From assembly GCA_902479075.1 (NCBI GenBank), contig CABSNK010000018.1, forward strand, positions 1 to 46,172: a stretch of DNA of 46,172 bases. The letters are read 5' to 3'. Every line of letters begins with the position of its first letter. The stretch's first letter is position 1. The notes under the pieces are model-generated. The model did not search any database and was not told the DNA's origin. It was given only the letters and a program-made list of their open reading frames with translations. This document shows, in pieces, positions 31,935-41,067 of the stretch. This DNA comes from an uncultured Collinsella sp. (GTDB lineage: Bacteria; Actinomycetota; Coriobacteriia; Coriobacteriales; Coriobacteriaceae). A program made the translations under genes and the position numbers.

Positions 31935-33125
31935 ATGGCCTTTACCAAGAAGACCGTCCGCGACATCGATGTCGACGGCAAGCGCGTTCTCGTCCGCGTT
32001 GACTTCAACGTGCCTATCAAGGATGGCGTCGTTGGCGACACCACCCGTATCAAGGCTGCCCTGCCCACCATCAACTACCTCGTTGAGCACAACGCTCGCG
32101 TCATCCTCATGAGCCACCTCGGCCGTCCCGAGGGTACCGGCTTCCAGCCTGAGCTCTCCCTTGAGCCTGTCGCTAAGAAGCTCGCTGAGCTCTCTGGTCT
32201 CGACGTTGCCTTTGTCGCCGACACCTACGGCGAGAAGGCTGCTGAGGCTGTCGCCGCCGTCGAGCCGGGCAAGGTCCTCGTTCTCGAGAACGTCCGTTTC
32301 GACAAGCGTGAGAAGAAGAACGATCCCGAGATCGCCAAGAAGCTCGCTTCCTATGGTGACGTCTTCGTTCTCGATGCCTTCGGCACCGCACACCGCGCCC
32401 AGGGTTCCGTCGTGGGCCCCGCCGCTTACCTGCCTGCCGTCGCCGGCTTCCTGCTCGAGAAGGAGGTCGACACGCTGACCGGCATCTTCGCCGAGCCCGA
32501 GCGCCCCTTCGTCGCCATCGTCGGCGGTTCCAAGGTTTCCTCCAAGATCGGCGTTCTCGATCACCTCATCGACTCCGCTGATACCCTGATCATCGGTGGC
32601 GGCATGGCCTACACCTTCTTCCTGGCTCAGGGCCTGTCCGTCGGTCAGTCCCTCAAGGAAGAGGACTGGGTCGAGCGCGCCGGTGAGATGCTCAAGAAGG
32701 CCGAGGAGAAGGGCGTCAAGATCCTGCTCCCCATCGACAACCGCGTTGCTGATCACTTTGGCGAGGACGCTGTCCCCGAGGTTGTCGCTTCCGACGCTAT
32801 CCCCGACGACCGTGAGGGTATGGACATCGGCCCCAAGACCGAGGAGCTCTACGCCGAGGCTGTCAAGGGTGCCAAGACTGTGTTCTGGAATGGCCCCATG
32901 GGCGTCTTCGAGTTCGATAACTTCGCTCACGGCACCCAGGCTATCGCCGAGGCTGTCGCCGAGGCTGATTGCACCTCGATCATCGGTGGTGGCGACTCTG
33001 TCGCAGCCGTCAACAAGTTCAACCTGGCCGACAAGATGAGCTGGATCTCTACCGGTGGTGGCGCTTCCATGGAGCTCGTCGAGGGTAAGGCCCTGCCCGG
33101 AGTGGAGGCGCTTCTCGATGCCTAA
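31935..33125 (+). CDS. pgk: Phosphoglycerate kinase
   Basis: Transfers the acyl phosphate of 1,3-bisphosphoglycerate to ADP. The 396-residue protein has the N-domain signature VLVRVDFNVP, HLGRP, FGTAHRAQGS, and C-domain nucleotide segments (GGSKVSSKIGVL, NGPMGVFE, GGGDSVAAV). The length matches bacterial Pgk. The ATG at 31935 follows AAAGG. It heads a tight pgk-tpiA-gpmI unit; its last 8 bases overlap the tpiA start. Codon use is as biased as in gap. Confidence 0.97.
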   Translation: MAFTKKTVRDIDVDGKRVLVRVDFNVPIKDGVVGDTTRIKAALPTINYLVEHNARVILMSHLGRPEGTGFQPELSLEPVAKKLAELSGLDVAFVADTYGEKAAEAVAAVEPGKVLVLENVRFDKREKKNDPEIAKKLASYGDVFVLDAFGTAHRAQGSVVGPAAYLPAVAGFLLEKEVDTLTGIFAEPERPFVAIVGGSKVSSKIGVLDHLIDSADTLIIGGGMAYTFFLAQGLSVGQSLKEEDWVERAGEMLKKAEEKGVKILLPIDNRVADHFGEDAVPEVVASDAIPDDREGMDIGPKTEELYAEAVKGAKTVFWNGPMGVFEFDNFAHGTQAIAEAVAEADCTSIIGGGDSVAAVNKFNLADKMSWISTGGGASMELVEGKALPGVEALLDA

Positions 33126-33885
33126 TCGCACCCTTCTTATCGCTGGTAACTGGAAGATGAACAACGACGTCGCCGAGGCCGCCAAGCTCGCCGACGAGCT
33201 GGCTCAGGCTCTGCCCGAGGTTCCGGCTGGCGTCGAGGTGCTCGTCTGCCCTCCGACCATCGACATCACCACGGTTCATGACCGTATTCAGGCTGCCCCC
33301 ATCGCCCTCGGTGCACAGAACGTGTACTGGGAGGCCAAGGGTGCCTTCACCGGTGAGTCTTCTTGCGACATGCTCAAGTCCGCTGGCTGCACCTACTGCA
33401 TCATCGGTCACTCCGAGCGTCGTGATTACTTCCACGAGACCGACGAGGATCAGAACAAGAAGGCCAAGGCCCTCGTTGCCGCCGGTCTTGTTCCTGTCTT
33501 CTGCTGCGGCGAGTCCCTTGAGGTCCGCGAGGCCGGCACCTATGTCGAGCACGTCGTGAACCAGGTCAAGGCTGGTCTCGAGGGTCTCGAGATCACTTGC
33601 CCCAAGCAGGTCGTCGTCGCCTACGAGCCCATCTGGGCCATCGGCACCGGCAAGACCGCTACCGCCGAGGACGCTCAGGAGGTCTGCGGCGCTATCCGTG
33701 AGACCCTCAAGGAGATGTTCGGTGAGGAGCTCGCCGACGGCATCCGCGTTCTCTATGGTGGCTCTGCCAAGCCCGGCAACATCGCCGAGCTCGTCGCCAA
33801 GCCCGACGTCGACGGCGCCCTCGTGGGCGGCGCTTCGCTCAAGGCTGCCGACTTCGCCTCTATGGTCGTCAAGGCAGGCGAGTAG
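33118..33885 (+). CDS. tpiA: Triosephosphate isomerase
   Basis: Interconverts dihydroxyacetone phosphate and glyceraldehyde-3-phosphate. The 255-residue TIM barrel has the substrate-binding Asn11 and Lys13 in AGNWKMN, the catalytic histidine in IIGHSERR, and the catalytic glutamate plus loop 6 in AYEPIWAIGTGK. The ATG at 33118 lies inside the end of pgk with GGAGG upstream, indicating translational coupling. gpmI starts five bases after the stop. Confidence 0.97.
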   Translation: MPNRTLLIAGNWKMNNDVAEAAKLADELAQALPEVPAGVEVLVCPPTIDITTVHDRIQAAPIALGAQNVYWEAKGAFTGESSCDMLKSAGCTYCIIGHSERRDYFHETDEDQNKKAKALVAAGLVPVFCCGESLEVREAGTYVEHVVNQVKAGLEGLEITCPKQVVVAYEPIWAIGTGKTATAEDAQEVCGAIRETLKEMFGEELADGIRVLYGGSAKPGNIAELVAKPDVDGALVGGASLKAADFASMVVKAGE

Positions 33886-33890
33886 GACAT

Positions 33891-35444
33891 ATGGCACAGC
33901 GTCATCTTCCTGCACTCCTGATCATCATGGATGGTTGCGGCCTGGCTCCGGCCGATGGCGAGAACGCCGTCGCCGCTGCCAAGACGCCCTTCCTCGATAG
34001 CCTGTACGAGAAGTACCCCCACACCACGCTCGGCGCTTCGGGCGAGGACGTGGGTCTTCCCGATGGCCAGATGGGCAACTCCGAGGTGGGTCACCTCAAC
34101 ATCGGTGCCGGCCGCATCGTGTTCCAGGAGCTTTCGCGCATCAACAATGCCATCAAGGACGGCTCCATCGCCAAGAACGAGGTCTTCGTCAAGGCTATGG
34201 ACGACGTCAAGGCTGACGGCAAGACTCTCCACCTCATGGGCCTTATGAGCCCTGGCGGTGTTCATTCTCATATGAGCCACGTCGAGGCTCTGGTCAAGAT
34301 GGCTGCCGAGCACGGTGTCAAGACCGTTCGCGTCCACGCCTTCATGGATGGTCGCGACGTTGACCCGCAGTCCGGTGCCGGTTACATGAGTGAGTTCTGC
34401 GCCTTCCTGGCTAAGATCTCCGAGGAGACCGGTTGCGACGCTCGCGTTGCCACCGTCTCGGGCCGTTATTGGGCCATGGACCGCGACAACCGTTGGGAGC
34501 GCATCCAGCGCGCCTACGATGTCATGGTCAACGCATCCGATGCCGATACCGACCCTGTTGCCGGTATCAAGGCCTACTACGAGAAGGATCCGCGCGGCGA
34601 CGAGTTCGTCGAGCCCTTCGCTGCCCACAACGAGGGCATCCACGAGGGCGACGCGGCCATCTTCTTCAACTTCCGTCCCGACCGCGCTCGTCAGATGACT
34701 CGCGTGTTCACGGACAAGGAGTTCGACGGCTTTGAGCGCGAGCAGATCAAGCTTTCGCACTTTGTGACGATGACCGAGTACGACCCGACGTTTGACGTCG
34801 AGGTCGCCTTCCCCAAGACGTTCCCCGAGAACGTTCTGGCCGACGTTATCGCCGCCAATGGCCTGAAGCAGCTGCACACCGCCGAGACCGAGAAGTACGC
34901 CCACGTGACGTTCTTCCTCAACGGCGGCATCGAGGAGCCCAAGGAGGGCGAGGAGCGCGTGCTCGTCGCTTCTCCCAAGGTCGCTACCTACGACCTGCAA
35001 CCTGAGATGAGCGCTCCCGAGGTTACCGAGAAGCTTGTCGCCGCCATCAACGAGGATCGCGCTGATTTCTACATCGTGAACTTCGCAAACTGCGACATGG
35101 TTGGTCACACCGGTGTCTTCGACGCTGCCGTTAAGGCCGTCGAGGCTGTTGACGATGCCCTGTCCAAGGTTGTCCCGGCGATTCTCGCTAAGGGCGGCTT
35201 TGCGCTGATTACCGCCGATCACGGCAACGCCGATCACATGTTTGACGTTGCTTCCGACGGTTCCAAGCATCCGTTCACGGCTCACACCACCAACCGCGTG
35301 CCGTTCATCATCGTTGATGAGAAGGCACAGCTCACCGGTATCGAGGACGGCCGTCTTTCCGATATCGCTCCGACCATGCTCACCATGGCTGGTATTGAGC
35401 CTTCCGCCGAGATGACGGGTCGCGTACTCGCCACCGAGGCCTAA
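33891..35444 (+). CDS. gpmI: 2,3-bisphosphoglycerate-independent phosphoglycerate mutase
   Basis: Interconverts 3- and 2-phosphoglycerate using two Mn ions and a phosphoserine intermediate. The 517-residue protein has the metal aspartate Asp14 in IIMDGCGLA, where most relatives read DGWG or DGFG. The catalytic Ser64 is in GQMGNSEVGHLN, followed by the substrate segments SPGGVHSH and DGRDVDP. The C-terminal metal region reads FANCDMVGHTG and TADHGNADHM. It closes the pgk-tpiA-gpmI unit and is followed by a strong terminator. Confidence 0.97.
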   Translation: MAQRHLPALLIIMDGCGLAPADGENAVAAAKTPFLDSLYEKYPHTTLGASGEDVGLPDGQMGNSEVGHLNIGAGRIVFQELSRINNAIKDGSIAKNEVFVKAMDDVKADGKTLHLMGLMSPGGVHSHMSHVEALVKMAAEHGVKTVRVHAFMDGRDVDPQSGAGYMSEFCAFLAKISEETGCDARVATVSGRYWAMDRDNRWERIQRAYDVMVNASDADTDPVAGIKAYYEKDPRGDEFVEPFAAHNEGIHEGDAAIFFNFRPDRARQMTRVFTDKEFDGFEREQIKLSHFVTMTEYDPTFDVEVAFPKTFPENVLADVIAANGLKQLHTAETEKYAHVTFFLNGGIEEPKEGEERVLVASPKVATYDLQPEMSAPEVTEKLVAAINEDRADFYIVNFANCDMVGHTGVFDAAVKAVEAVDDALSKVVPAILAKGGFALITADHGNADHMFDVASDGSKHPFTAHTTNRVPFIIVDEKAQLTGIEDGRLSDIAPTMLTMAGIEPSAEMTGRVLATEA

Positions 35445-35471
35445 TAGAAAACAAATACCGTTTTCTAGTAA

Positions 35472-35507
35472 GGGGGTTGTCCACAACCGGACAACCCTCT
35501 TTTTTTG
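35472..35507 (+). terminator. gpmI terminator
   Basis: GGGTTGTCC (35474-35482) and GGACAACCC (35489-35497) form a perfect stem with a 6-base loop, followed by TCTTTTTTT. Confidence 0.9.
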
Positions 35508-35603
35508 CGCTATTTCTACCTCGTCACCAAATGGCTGATGGGGGAGTGCTGGGGGTTGTGGTACAGTACTGGAGTTTGAATTGTTCTATTAAGGAGCTTA
35601 TCT

Positions 35604-35858
35604 ATGGGTCCGTTTCAGATTCTTCTGTTTGTCGTTTGGGCTGTCTCTGCCGTGGCGCTGACGATTCTCGTCCTGATGCACTCTGGTAAGGGCACCGGCG
35701 TTTCGGATATGATCGCTAGCTCGCTGTATAACTCCAGCTCTGCCACGGGCGTCATGGAGCAGAACCTCGATCGCCTGACGGTAATTATGGCCGTCGTTTT
35801 TGCCGTGTGTGTCGTCCTGTGCATGTTCTTCTTCCCGCAGGGTATCGTCGGCTACTAA
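35604..35858 (+). CDS. secG: Preprotein translocase subunit SecG
   Basis: A small membrane subunit of the SecYEG channel. The 84-residue protein has two hydrophobic helices (about residues 4-25 and 59-77) joined by the typical loop LMHSGKGTGVSDMIASSLY with the conserved GKGTG-like element. AAGGAG lies before the ATG. In many Gram-positives secG follows the glycolytic gap-pgk-tpiA genes, as here, but a terminator and its own leader separate it from gpmI. Confidence 0.92.
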   Translation: MGPFQILLFVVWAVSAVALTILVLMHSGKGTGVSDMIASSLYNSSSATGVMEQNLDRLTVIMAVVFAVCVVLCMFFFPQGIVGY

Positions 35859-35880
35859 GCACGAGCCACATAAATACTTG

Positions 35881-35913
35881 AAAAGGGTTCCGCAAGTGCG
35901 GGACCCTTTTTGT
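35881..35913 (+). terminator. secG terminator
   Basis: AAAAGGGTTCCGC pairs with GCGGGACCCTTTT around an AAGT loop, with a further T-tract. Confidence 0.88.
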
Positions 35914-36024
35914 TTACATATTTGTAACAGAGCCAAAATATCCCCACATACTTCGCCCAACTAAAGAAATTCTCGACCGTTGACCGGAATTAGCCCCAAA
36001 TCGTGCATAAAATGCGCTACTGTA

Positions 36025-36053
36025 TTGAGAAACGTTGGTTCGTTGTGCATAAC
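36025..36053 (+). promoter_or_regulatory. Putative promoter of the second ABC operon
   Basis: TTGAGA (36025-36030) and CATAAC (36048-36053) are separated by 17 bases, and TG precedes the -10 box as in extended -10 promoters. The rest of the 294-base gap from secG holds no gene. Confidence 0.45.
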
Positions 36054-36152
36054 CAGCCATAGCAACGGGCGGCGTTTTGATGGTTCGGATCGGATTGTCT
36101 CGACATGTGTCCGACTGAACATTTCTTTGTCCTATCTCATAAGGAGGATGGC

Positions 36153-37829
36153 ATGGCTGATTCTATGTTCCACCAGCCCGTTATGGGTCGTCGCGCCTTT
36201 GTCGGCGGTACCCTTGCTGCGAGCTCCATGGCTTTTCTTGCCGCATGCGGCAAGAAGGGCGGCGACGCTTCCGGTTCTGAGTCCGGTTCGAAGCTGAACT
36301 TCTACATCAACAACCCGGTCTGCATCGACCCCTACAATGTCCAGGAGGACCAGGGTACTCAGGTCGAGTACCAGCTCTTTGATGCTCTGACCTCTTACGA
36401 CGCCGAGAAGGGCGAGATTGTTCCGCTGGCTTGCGAGTCCTTTGAGTCCAACGACGACGCCACCGAGTTTACCTTCAAGATCAAGAAGGCCAAGTTCCAC
36501 AACGGTGACGACGTTACCTCCAAGTCCTTCAAGCTCGGTTGGGAGCGTCTGGTCAACACCAAGTCGGCTGTCGCTACCGAGTACGGCCCTTCCGAGGTCT
36601 CCTATCACCTCTCCATGGTCGAGGGCTATGACGATCTGCTTGCCGGTAACGCTACCGAGCTCAGCGGTGTTACCTGCCCCGACGATGAGACCCTCGTCGT
36701 CAAGCTGGCTTCCGCTTACGCCGACTTCCCCTTCGTCGCCTCTCACCCGGCTCTGGCCCCGGTTCCCGAGTGCGCCGAGTCCGATGTCAAGAGCTTCTAC
36801 CTTGCCCCGGTCGGTAACGGCCCGTTCATGATGGACGGCAAGTGGGAGGATGGCCAGGAGATCAACGTCAAGAAGTTCGACGATTACTATGGCGACAAGG
36901 CCAAGATCGATGGCATCCACTTCCAGGTCATCAAGGACATGGAGACCGCTTACAAGGAGTTCCAGGCGGGTAACCTCGATGTCTGCGACGTTCCCGTCGC
37001 TCAGATTGATGCCGCCAAGAAGGATCGCGGCGTGTCCAAGGACGGCTACACCATGGGAGACGGCGAGCGCATGCTGCTCGGCGCCGAGCCTTCCACGTAC
37101 TATCTGACCTGCAACACCACGGCCGAGCCGTTCAACAACGCCGACCTGCGTAGGGGTATCTCCCTGGCCATCAACCGTGAGGCCATCTGCAAGACCATCT
37201 TCAAGGGTACCCGTACCCCTGCCGACGGCATTGTTCCTCCGGGCATCGATGGCTACAAGGAGGGCGCATGGGAGTTCTGCGCCTACGATGTCGACAAGGC
37301 TAACGAGTACCTCGACAAGGTTGCTCCCGCTGGCGCTAACGGCGATCGTGGCATTAGCGTGACCCTTTCCTACAACCAGGACGGCGGTCACAAGGAGATC
37401 ATGGAGTCCATCATCGGCGACCTCGCCAAGGTTGGTGTTACCGCTGTCTCCGATACCCCCGAGTGGTCTGCCCTGCTCGAGCAGTATCAGAACTTTAACT
37501 ATCAGTTCGGTCGTCTGGGTTGGATTGCCGACTACCCGATCATGGACAACTTCCTGTATCCGCTGTTCCACTCCGACTCCCTCGGTGGCGACAACCGCTC
37601 TGGTTACAGCAACCCCGAGTTCGACGCCAAGGTCGACGAGGCTCGTACTATTGTTGACGATGAGGAGCGCGTCGCCAAGATGCAGGAGGCCGACGCAATG
37701 GTCGCTGCCGACTGCCCGGTCATCCCGATTATGTTCTACACGCACACTGTCGCCGGCTCCGATCGCATCAAGCACCTCTATGTCGATCCGCAGAAGCACG
37801 CCGATCTGGGTACCGCTGAGCTCGCCTAA
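36153..37829 (+). CDS. Oligopeptide-type ABC transporter substrate-binding lipoprotein
   Basis: A family-5 binding protein (558 residues), probably OppA-like. The N-terminus has a twin-arginine motif GRRAFVG (Arg13-Arg14), a hydrophobic stretch and a lipobox LAAC with Cys32, so Tat export and lipid anchoring are likely. The mature part shows the family elements (QVEYQLFDALTSYD, FKIKKAKFHNGDDVTSKSF, GRLGWIADYPIMDNFL). AAGGAGG precedes the ATG at 36153; an upstream in-frame ATG at 36105 would add residues before the signal peptide and lacks a good site. All other transporter subunits follow. Confidence 0.9.
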   Translation: MADSMFHQPVMGRRAFVGGTLAASSMAFLAACGKKGGDASGSESGSKLNFYINNPVCIDPYNVQEDQGTQVEYQLFDALTSYDAEKGEIVPLACESFESNDDATEFTFKIKKAKFHNGDDVTSKSFKLGWERLVNTKSAVATEYGPSEVSYHLSMVEGYDDLLAGNATELSGVTCPDDETLVVKLASAYADFPFVASHPALAPVPECAESDVKSFYLAPVGNGPFMMDGKWEDGQEINVKKFDDYYGDKAKIDGIHFQVIKDMETAYKEFQAGNLDVCDVPVAQIDAAKKDRGVSKDGYTMGDGERMLLGAEPSTYYLTCNTTAEPFNNADLRRGISLAINREAICKTIFKGTRTPADGIVPPGIDGYKEGAWEFCAYDVDKANEYLDKVAPAGANGDRGISVTLSYNQDGGHKEIMESIIGDLAKVGVTAVSDTPEWSALLEQYQNFNYQFGRLGWIADYPIMDNFLYPLFHSDSLGGDNRSGYSNPEFDAKVDEARTIVDDEERVAKMQEADAMVAADCPVIPIMFYTHTVAGSDRIKHLYVDPQKHADLGTAELA

Positions 37830-37925
37830 GAGTTTGCAGCTTCCGTGAGGGTCAAGTATTTACGTAGACCTCATGGGAAACATACAGTTCTCCCTAACCT
37901 GGGGTAAACTGGCTGATGGTAATTT

Positions 37926-37959
37926 TGGGATGCCGGTCTGGCGATCGGCATCCCATTTA
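37926..37959 (+). terminator. Attenuator-like hairpin between binding protein and permease
   Basis: TGGGATGCCG (37926-37935) and CGGCATCCCA (37946-37955) form a perfect 10-bp stem, followed by TTTAGG. It lies in the same position as the hairpin after the first binding-protein gene and may set a surplus of binding protein. Confidence 0.6.
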
Positions 37960-37985
37960 GGTTAATCCCTAGATAGGGGAGTGGT

Positions 37986-39023
37986 ATGGGTAAGTACATC
38001 GTTAAACGTGTGCTTCAGTTCATCCCGGTGTTTTTGGGCGTTACGCTGATTCTGTTCGCCCTTCAGAATATCGTGCCGGGAGATCCGATCAAGCTGATCG
38101 GTGGAGACAAGGCTCTGTCCCCCGAGGTGGAGCTTCAGCTTCGCGTCCGCTATCACCTGGTCCAGACGGACGAGGACGGCAACGCGATCCTTGACGAGAA
38201 CGGCGACCCCGTTCAAACGTCGCTCGTGGACCGTTACTTGTATTACATGAACGGTCTGCTTCATGGCGATCTGGGCAATTCGTATCAGCGCAAGCTGCCG
38301 GTTACGGATATCTTTGCCCAGAAGTATCCGTATACGGTCAAACTTGCCGCGTGCGCCATCGTGCTCGAGGCAATTATGGGTATCGGTGCGGGTATCATTT
38401 CGGCGGTAAAGCGTTATTCCTTCTGGGATATTTTGGTAACGCTCACCACGTCGATCCTCGTTGCGGTCCCGGCCTTCTGGCTCGGTATGTTGCTGCAGCT
38501 GTTCTTTGGCGTCATCCTCAAGGACGCCACGGGCGGTGCAATCTCCATGCCGATCTCGGGTGCCGGCGGTTCCAGCTCTCAGTATCAGGATTGGATGCAC
38601 TATGTGCTTCCGACCATTACGCTGGCTTCGGTTTCGACCGCTTATGCTGCGCGCATCATGCGCTCGCAGCTGCTTGACGTCATGAACCAGGATTACATCC
38701 GTACGGCAAAGGCCAAGGGTCTCTCCAATCGTGCGATCATCATTAAGCATGCGCTTAAGAATGCACTCATCCCCGTCGTTACCTATATTGGTGTCGACTT
38801 TGGCGGCATGCTTTCGGGCGCCATCCTGACCGAGACGGTCTTTAACTGGCCCGGTATCGGCTATGAGGTCTATCGCGCCATTAGCATGCGTGACTGGCCC
38901 ATCGTTATGGGCGGCGTTACGCTCATCGTCGTCGTCGTCATGGTGATCAACCTGCTCGTCGACATTAGCTATGCATTCCTCGACCCGCGCATCCGCCTTG
39001 GCGGTCCGTCGGATAAGGCCTAA
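37986..39023 (+). CDS. DppB/OppB-type ABC transporter permease
   Basis: The first membrane subunit of the second importer (345 residues). It has an N-terminal helix (FIPVFLGVTLILFALQNI), the periplasmic loop with GDPIKLIGG, further helices, and the ATPase-contacting EAA-type loop (MNQDYIRTAKAKGLSNRAII). The C-terminus ends LLVDISYAFLDPRIRLG, as is typical for the family. GGGGAG lies just before the ATG. Fifteen bases separate it from the DppC gene. Confidence 0.93.
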   Translation: MGKYIVKRVLQFIPVFLGVTLILFALQNIVPGDPIKLIGGDKALSPEVELQLRVRYHLVQTDEDGNAILDENGDPVQTSLVDRYLYYMNGLLHGDLGNSYQRKLPVTDIFAQKYPYTVKLAACAIVLEAIMGIGAGIISAVKRYSFWDILVTLTTSILVAVPAFWLGMLLQLFFGVILKDATGGAISMPISGAGGSSSQYQDWMHYVLPTITLASVSTAYAARIMRSQLLDVMNQDYIRTAKAKGLSNRAIIIKHALKNALIPVVTYIGVDFGGMLSGAILTETVFNWPGIGYEVYRAISMRDWPIVMGGVTLIVVVVMVINLLVDISYAFLDPRIRLGGPSDKA

Positions 39024-39037
39024 GGGAGGTACGTCTC

Positions 39038-39973
39038 ATGCAGGAAACTGATTCTCAGTCTCAGGAGCAGGCTACCGCCACCAAGGTCGCATCTGCTCCC
39101 GCCAAGTCCCGCACGCTGTGGGGCGACGCTTTTAAGCGTCTTCGTAAGAACAAGCTCGCCGTTATCGGTGTCTGCTGGATCATCATCGTCGTTGTGGTTG
39201 CCCTGACCGCAGATCTGTGGGCTAAGCCCTGGCTCGGTTCGCCGACGGCTTCCGATTCGACCACCATGGCCGAGACATCGCTACTGGCTCCGTGTGCCGA
39301 GCACCCGTTTGGCACTGATGCCCTCGGTCGCGACATTCTCGTCCGCGTTATCTACGGTGCACGCGTTTCGCTTTCTGTCGGTATCATGGCCACCGCCATC
39401 TCCACATTGATCGGTCTGGTCATGGGCGCCCTGGCCGGTTTCTACGGCGGCATTTGGGATACGATCATCATGCGCTGTGCGGACATCTTCCTGGCGTTCC
39501 CGTACGTGCTGTTCGTTGTCGCCATGATCGCCGTTATCGGCCGTGGTCTTCAGAACGTCTTTATCGCCATCGGCATTCTTGGCTGGCCTTCGATTGCGCG
39601 CGTCTTCCGCTCTGCAATCTTGACGGTCAAGGAAAACGACTATGTTGATGCAGCGCGCGCGATGGGTGCATCTGATGCTCGTATCGTCGTGCGTCACATC
39701 TTCCCGAACTCCGTCGCCTCCATCGTGGTCTACGCGACCATGAACATTGGTGGCGCCATTCTGACCGAGTCCGCTCTGTCCTTCCTCGGCATGGGCGTTA
39801 TTCCGCCTACGCCTTCGTGGGGCTCCATGATTCAGGACGGTCAGCAGTATCTTCTGACCGCTCCCTGGATGATGATCATGCCCGGTCTGGCAATTCTCTC
39901 GACGGTGCTCGCCTTCACCCTGCTGGGTGACGGTCTGCGCGACGCCCTCGACGTCAAGATGAAGGACGCATAA
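39038..39973 (+). CDS. DppC/OppC-type ABC transporter permease
   Basis: The second membrane subunit (311 residues). After a polar N-terminus it has a first helix (LAVIGVCWIIIVVVVALTA), the diagnostic FGTDALGRDILVRVIYGAR, and the EAA-type loop NDYVDAARAMGASDARIV. GGGAGGT precedes the ATG. In contrast with the sialic acid locus, this permease is a separate protein from its ATPase. The ATPase gene starts two bases after the stop. Confidence 0.94.
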   Translation: MQETDSQSQEQATATKVASAPAKSRTLWGDAFKRLRKNKLAVIGVCWIIIVVVVALTADLWAKPWLGSPTASDSTTMAETSLLAPCAEHPFGTDALGRDILVRVIYGARVSLSVGIMATAISTLIGLVMGALAGFYGGIWDTIIMRCADIFLAFPYVLFVVAMIAVIGRGLQNVFIAIGILGWPSIARVFRSAILTVKENDYVDAARAMGASDARIVVRHIFPNSVASIVVYATMNIGGAILTESALSFLGMGVIPPTPSWGSMIQDGQQYLLTAPWMMIMPGLAILSTVLAFTLLGDGLRDALDVKMKDA

Positions 39974-39975
39974 GG

Positions 39976-41067
39976 ATGAAGAAGAACAAGAACTATGTGG
40001 ACCTGAAGGACCAGCCGGTTCCTGAGGGCCAGCATCTGCTCGAGGTCGATGACCTTAAGATGTATTTCCACACCGAGGATGGCGTCGTTCGCGCTGTCGA
40101 CGGCGTGTCCTACACGCTCGATCGCGGCGAGACCCTGGGCGTCGTCGGTGAGTCCGGCTCCGGTAAGTCCGTGACCGCCATGACCATCATGGGCCTCATC
40201 TCGATGCCTCCGGGAAAGATCGAGGGCGGTGACGTTCGCTATCGCGGCCGCTCCATCCTCGAAATGACCGAGGAAGAGATGCAGCACATTCGCGGCAACG
40301 ATATCGCGATGATCTTCCAGGATCCTATGACCTCCTTGAACCCGGTCTATAAGATCGGCAAGCAGGTGGGCGAGGGTCTTCGTCTGCACCGTGGCTACTC
40401 CAAGCAGGAGGCGCTCAAGCGTGCCACCGAGCTTTTGGACCTCGTGGGTATCCCCGAGCCCGAGAAGCGCGTCAATGAGTATCCGCACCAGTTCTCTGGC
40501 GGTATGCGTCAGCGAGTCATGATTGCCATGGCCCTTGCCTGCGATCCCGATATTCTGATTGCCGACGAGCCCACGACTGCCCTGGACGTTACCATCCAGG
40601 CTCAGATTATCGAGCTCATGCAGGAGATGCAGGAGAAGAACGGCAACGCCATCATCATGATTACCCATGACCTGGGTGTTGTCGCCGATATGGCCGATAA
40701 GATCATGGTTATGTACGCCGGCCGCCCCGTTGAGTTCGGTACTGCTGAGGAAATCTTCTACGAGAGCCGCCACCCCTACACCTGGGGTCTTATCCGCTCC
40801 ATCCCGGAGCAGGCAATCGAAGAGAAGAAGCCGCTGACGCCGATTCACGGCAACCCGCCTTCGCTCATGAACCTGCCTGAGGGCTGCGTCTTCTCTCCTC
40901 GTTGCCCCTACGCGACGGACAAGTGCCGCAAGCAGCGCCCTGAGCGCGTTGTCACCGAGTCCGGTCACTATTCTGCGTGCCACTATTCCGGTGACCCCGA
41001 GTTCCTCAAGAACGCTCCTGAGACGTCCCGTACGCGCAAGGATTCCAAGAAGGGAGGCGAGGCGTAA
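39976..41067 (+). CDS. DppD/OppD-type ABC transporter ATPase
   Basis: ATPase subunit (363 residues) with Walker A GESGSGKS (58-65), signature FSGGMRQRVMIAMAL, Walker B ILIADEPTTALD and ITHDLGVV. The C-terminal oligopeptide domain is complete, with the cysteine motif in GCVFSPRCPYATDKC and a later Cys in YSACHY; this motif binds an Fe-S cluster in some relatives. Its stop TAA directly abuts the start of the DppF gene. Confidence 0.94.
   Translation: MKKNKNYVDLKDQPVPEGQHLLEVDDLKMYFHTEDGVVRAVDGVSYTLDRGETLGVVGESGSGKSVTAMTIMGLISMPPGKIEGGDVRYRGRSILEMTEEEMQHIRGNDIAMIFQDPMTSLNPVYKIGKQVGEGLRLHRGYSKQEALKRATELLDLVGIPEPEKRVNEYPHQFSGGMRQRVMIAMALACDPDILIADEPTTALDVTIQAQIIELMQEMQEKNGNAIIMITHDLGVVADMADKIMVMYAGRPVEFGTAEEIFYESRHPYTWGLIRSIPEQAIEEKKPLTPIHGNPPSLMNLPEGCVFSPRCPYATDKCRKQRPERVVTESGHYSACHYSGDPEFLKNAPETSRTRKDSKKGGEA

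Noticed and set aside
33753..35486. Long minus-strand open frame opposite gpmI
   Set aside because: Antisense shadow of gpmI with no recognisable domain or ribosome site.
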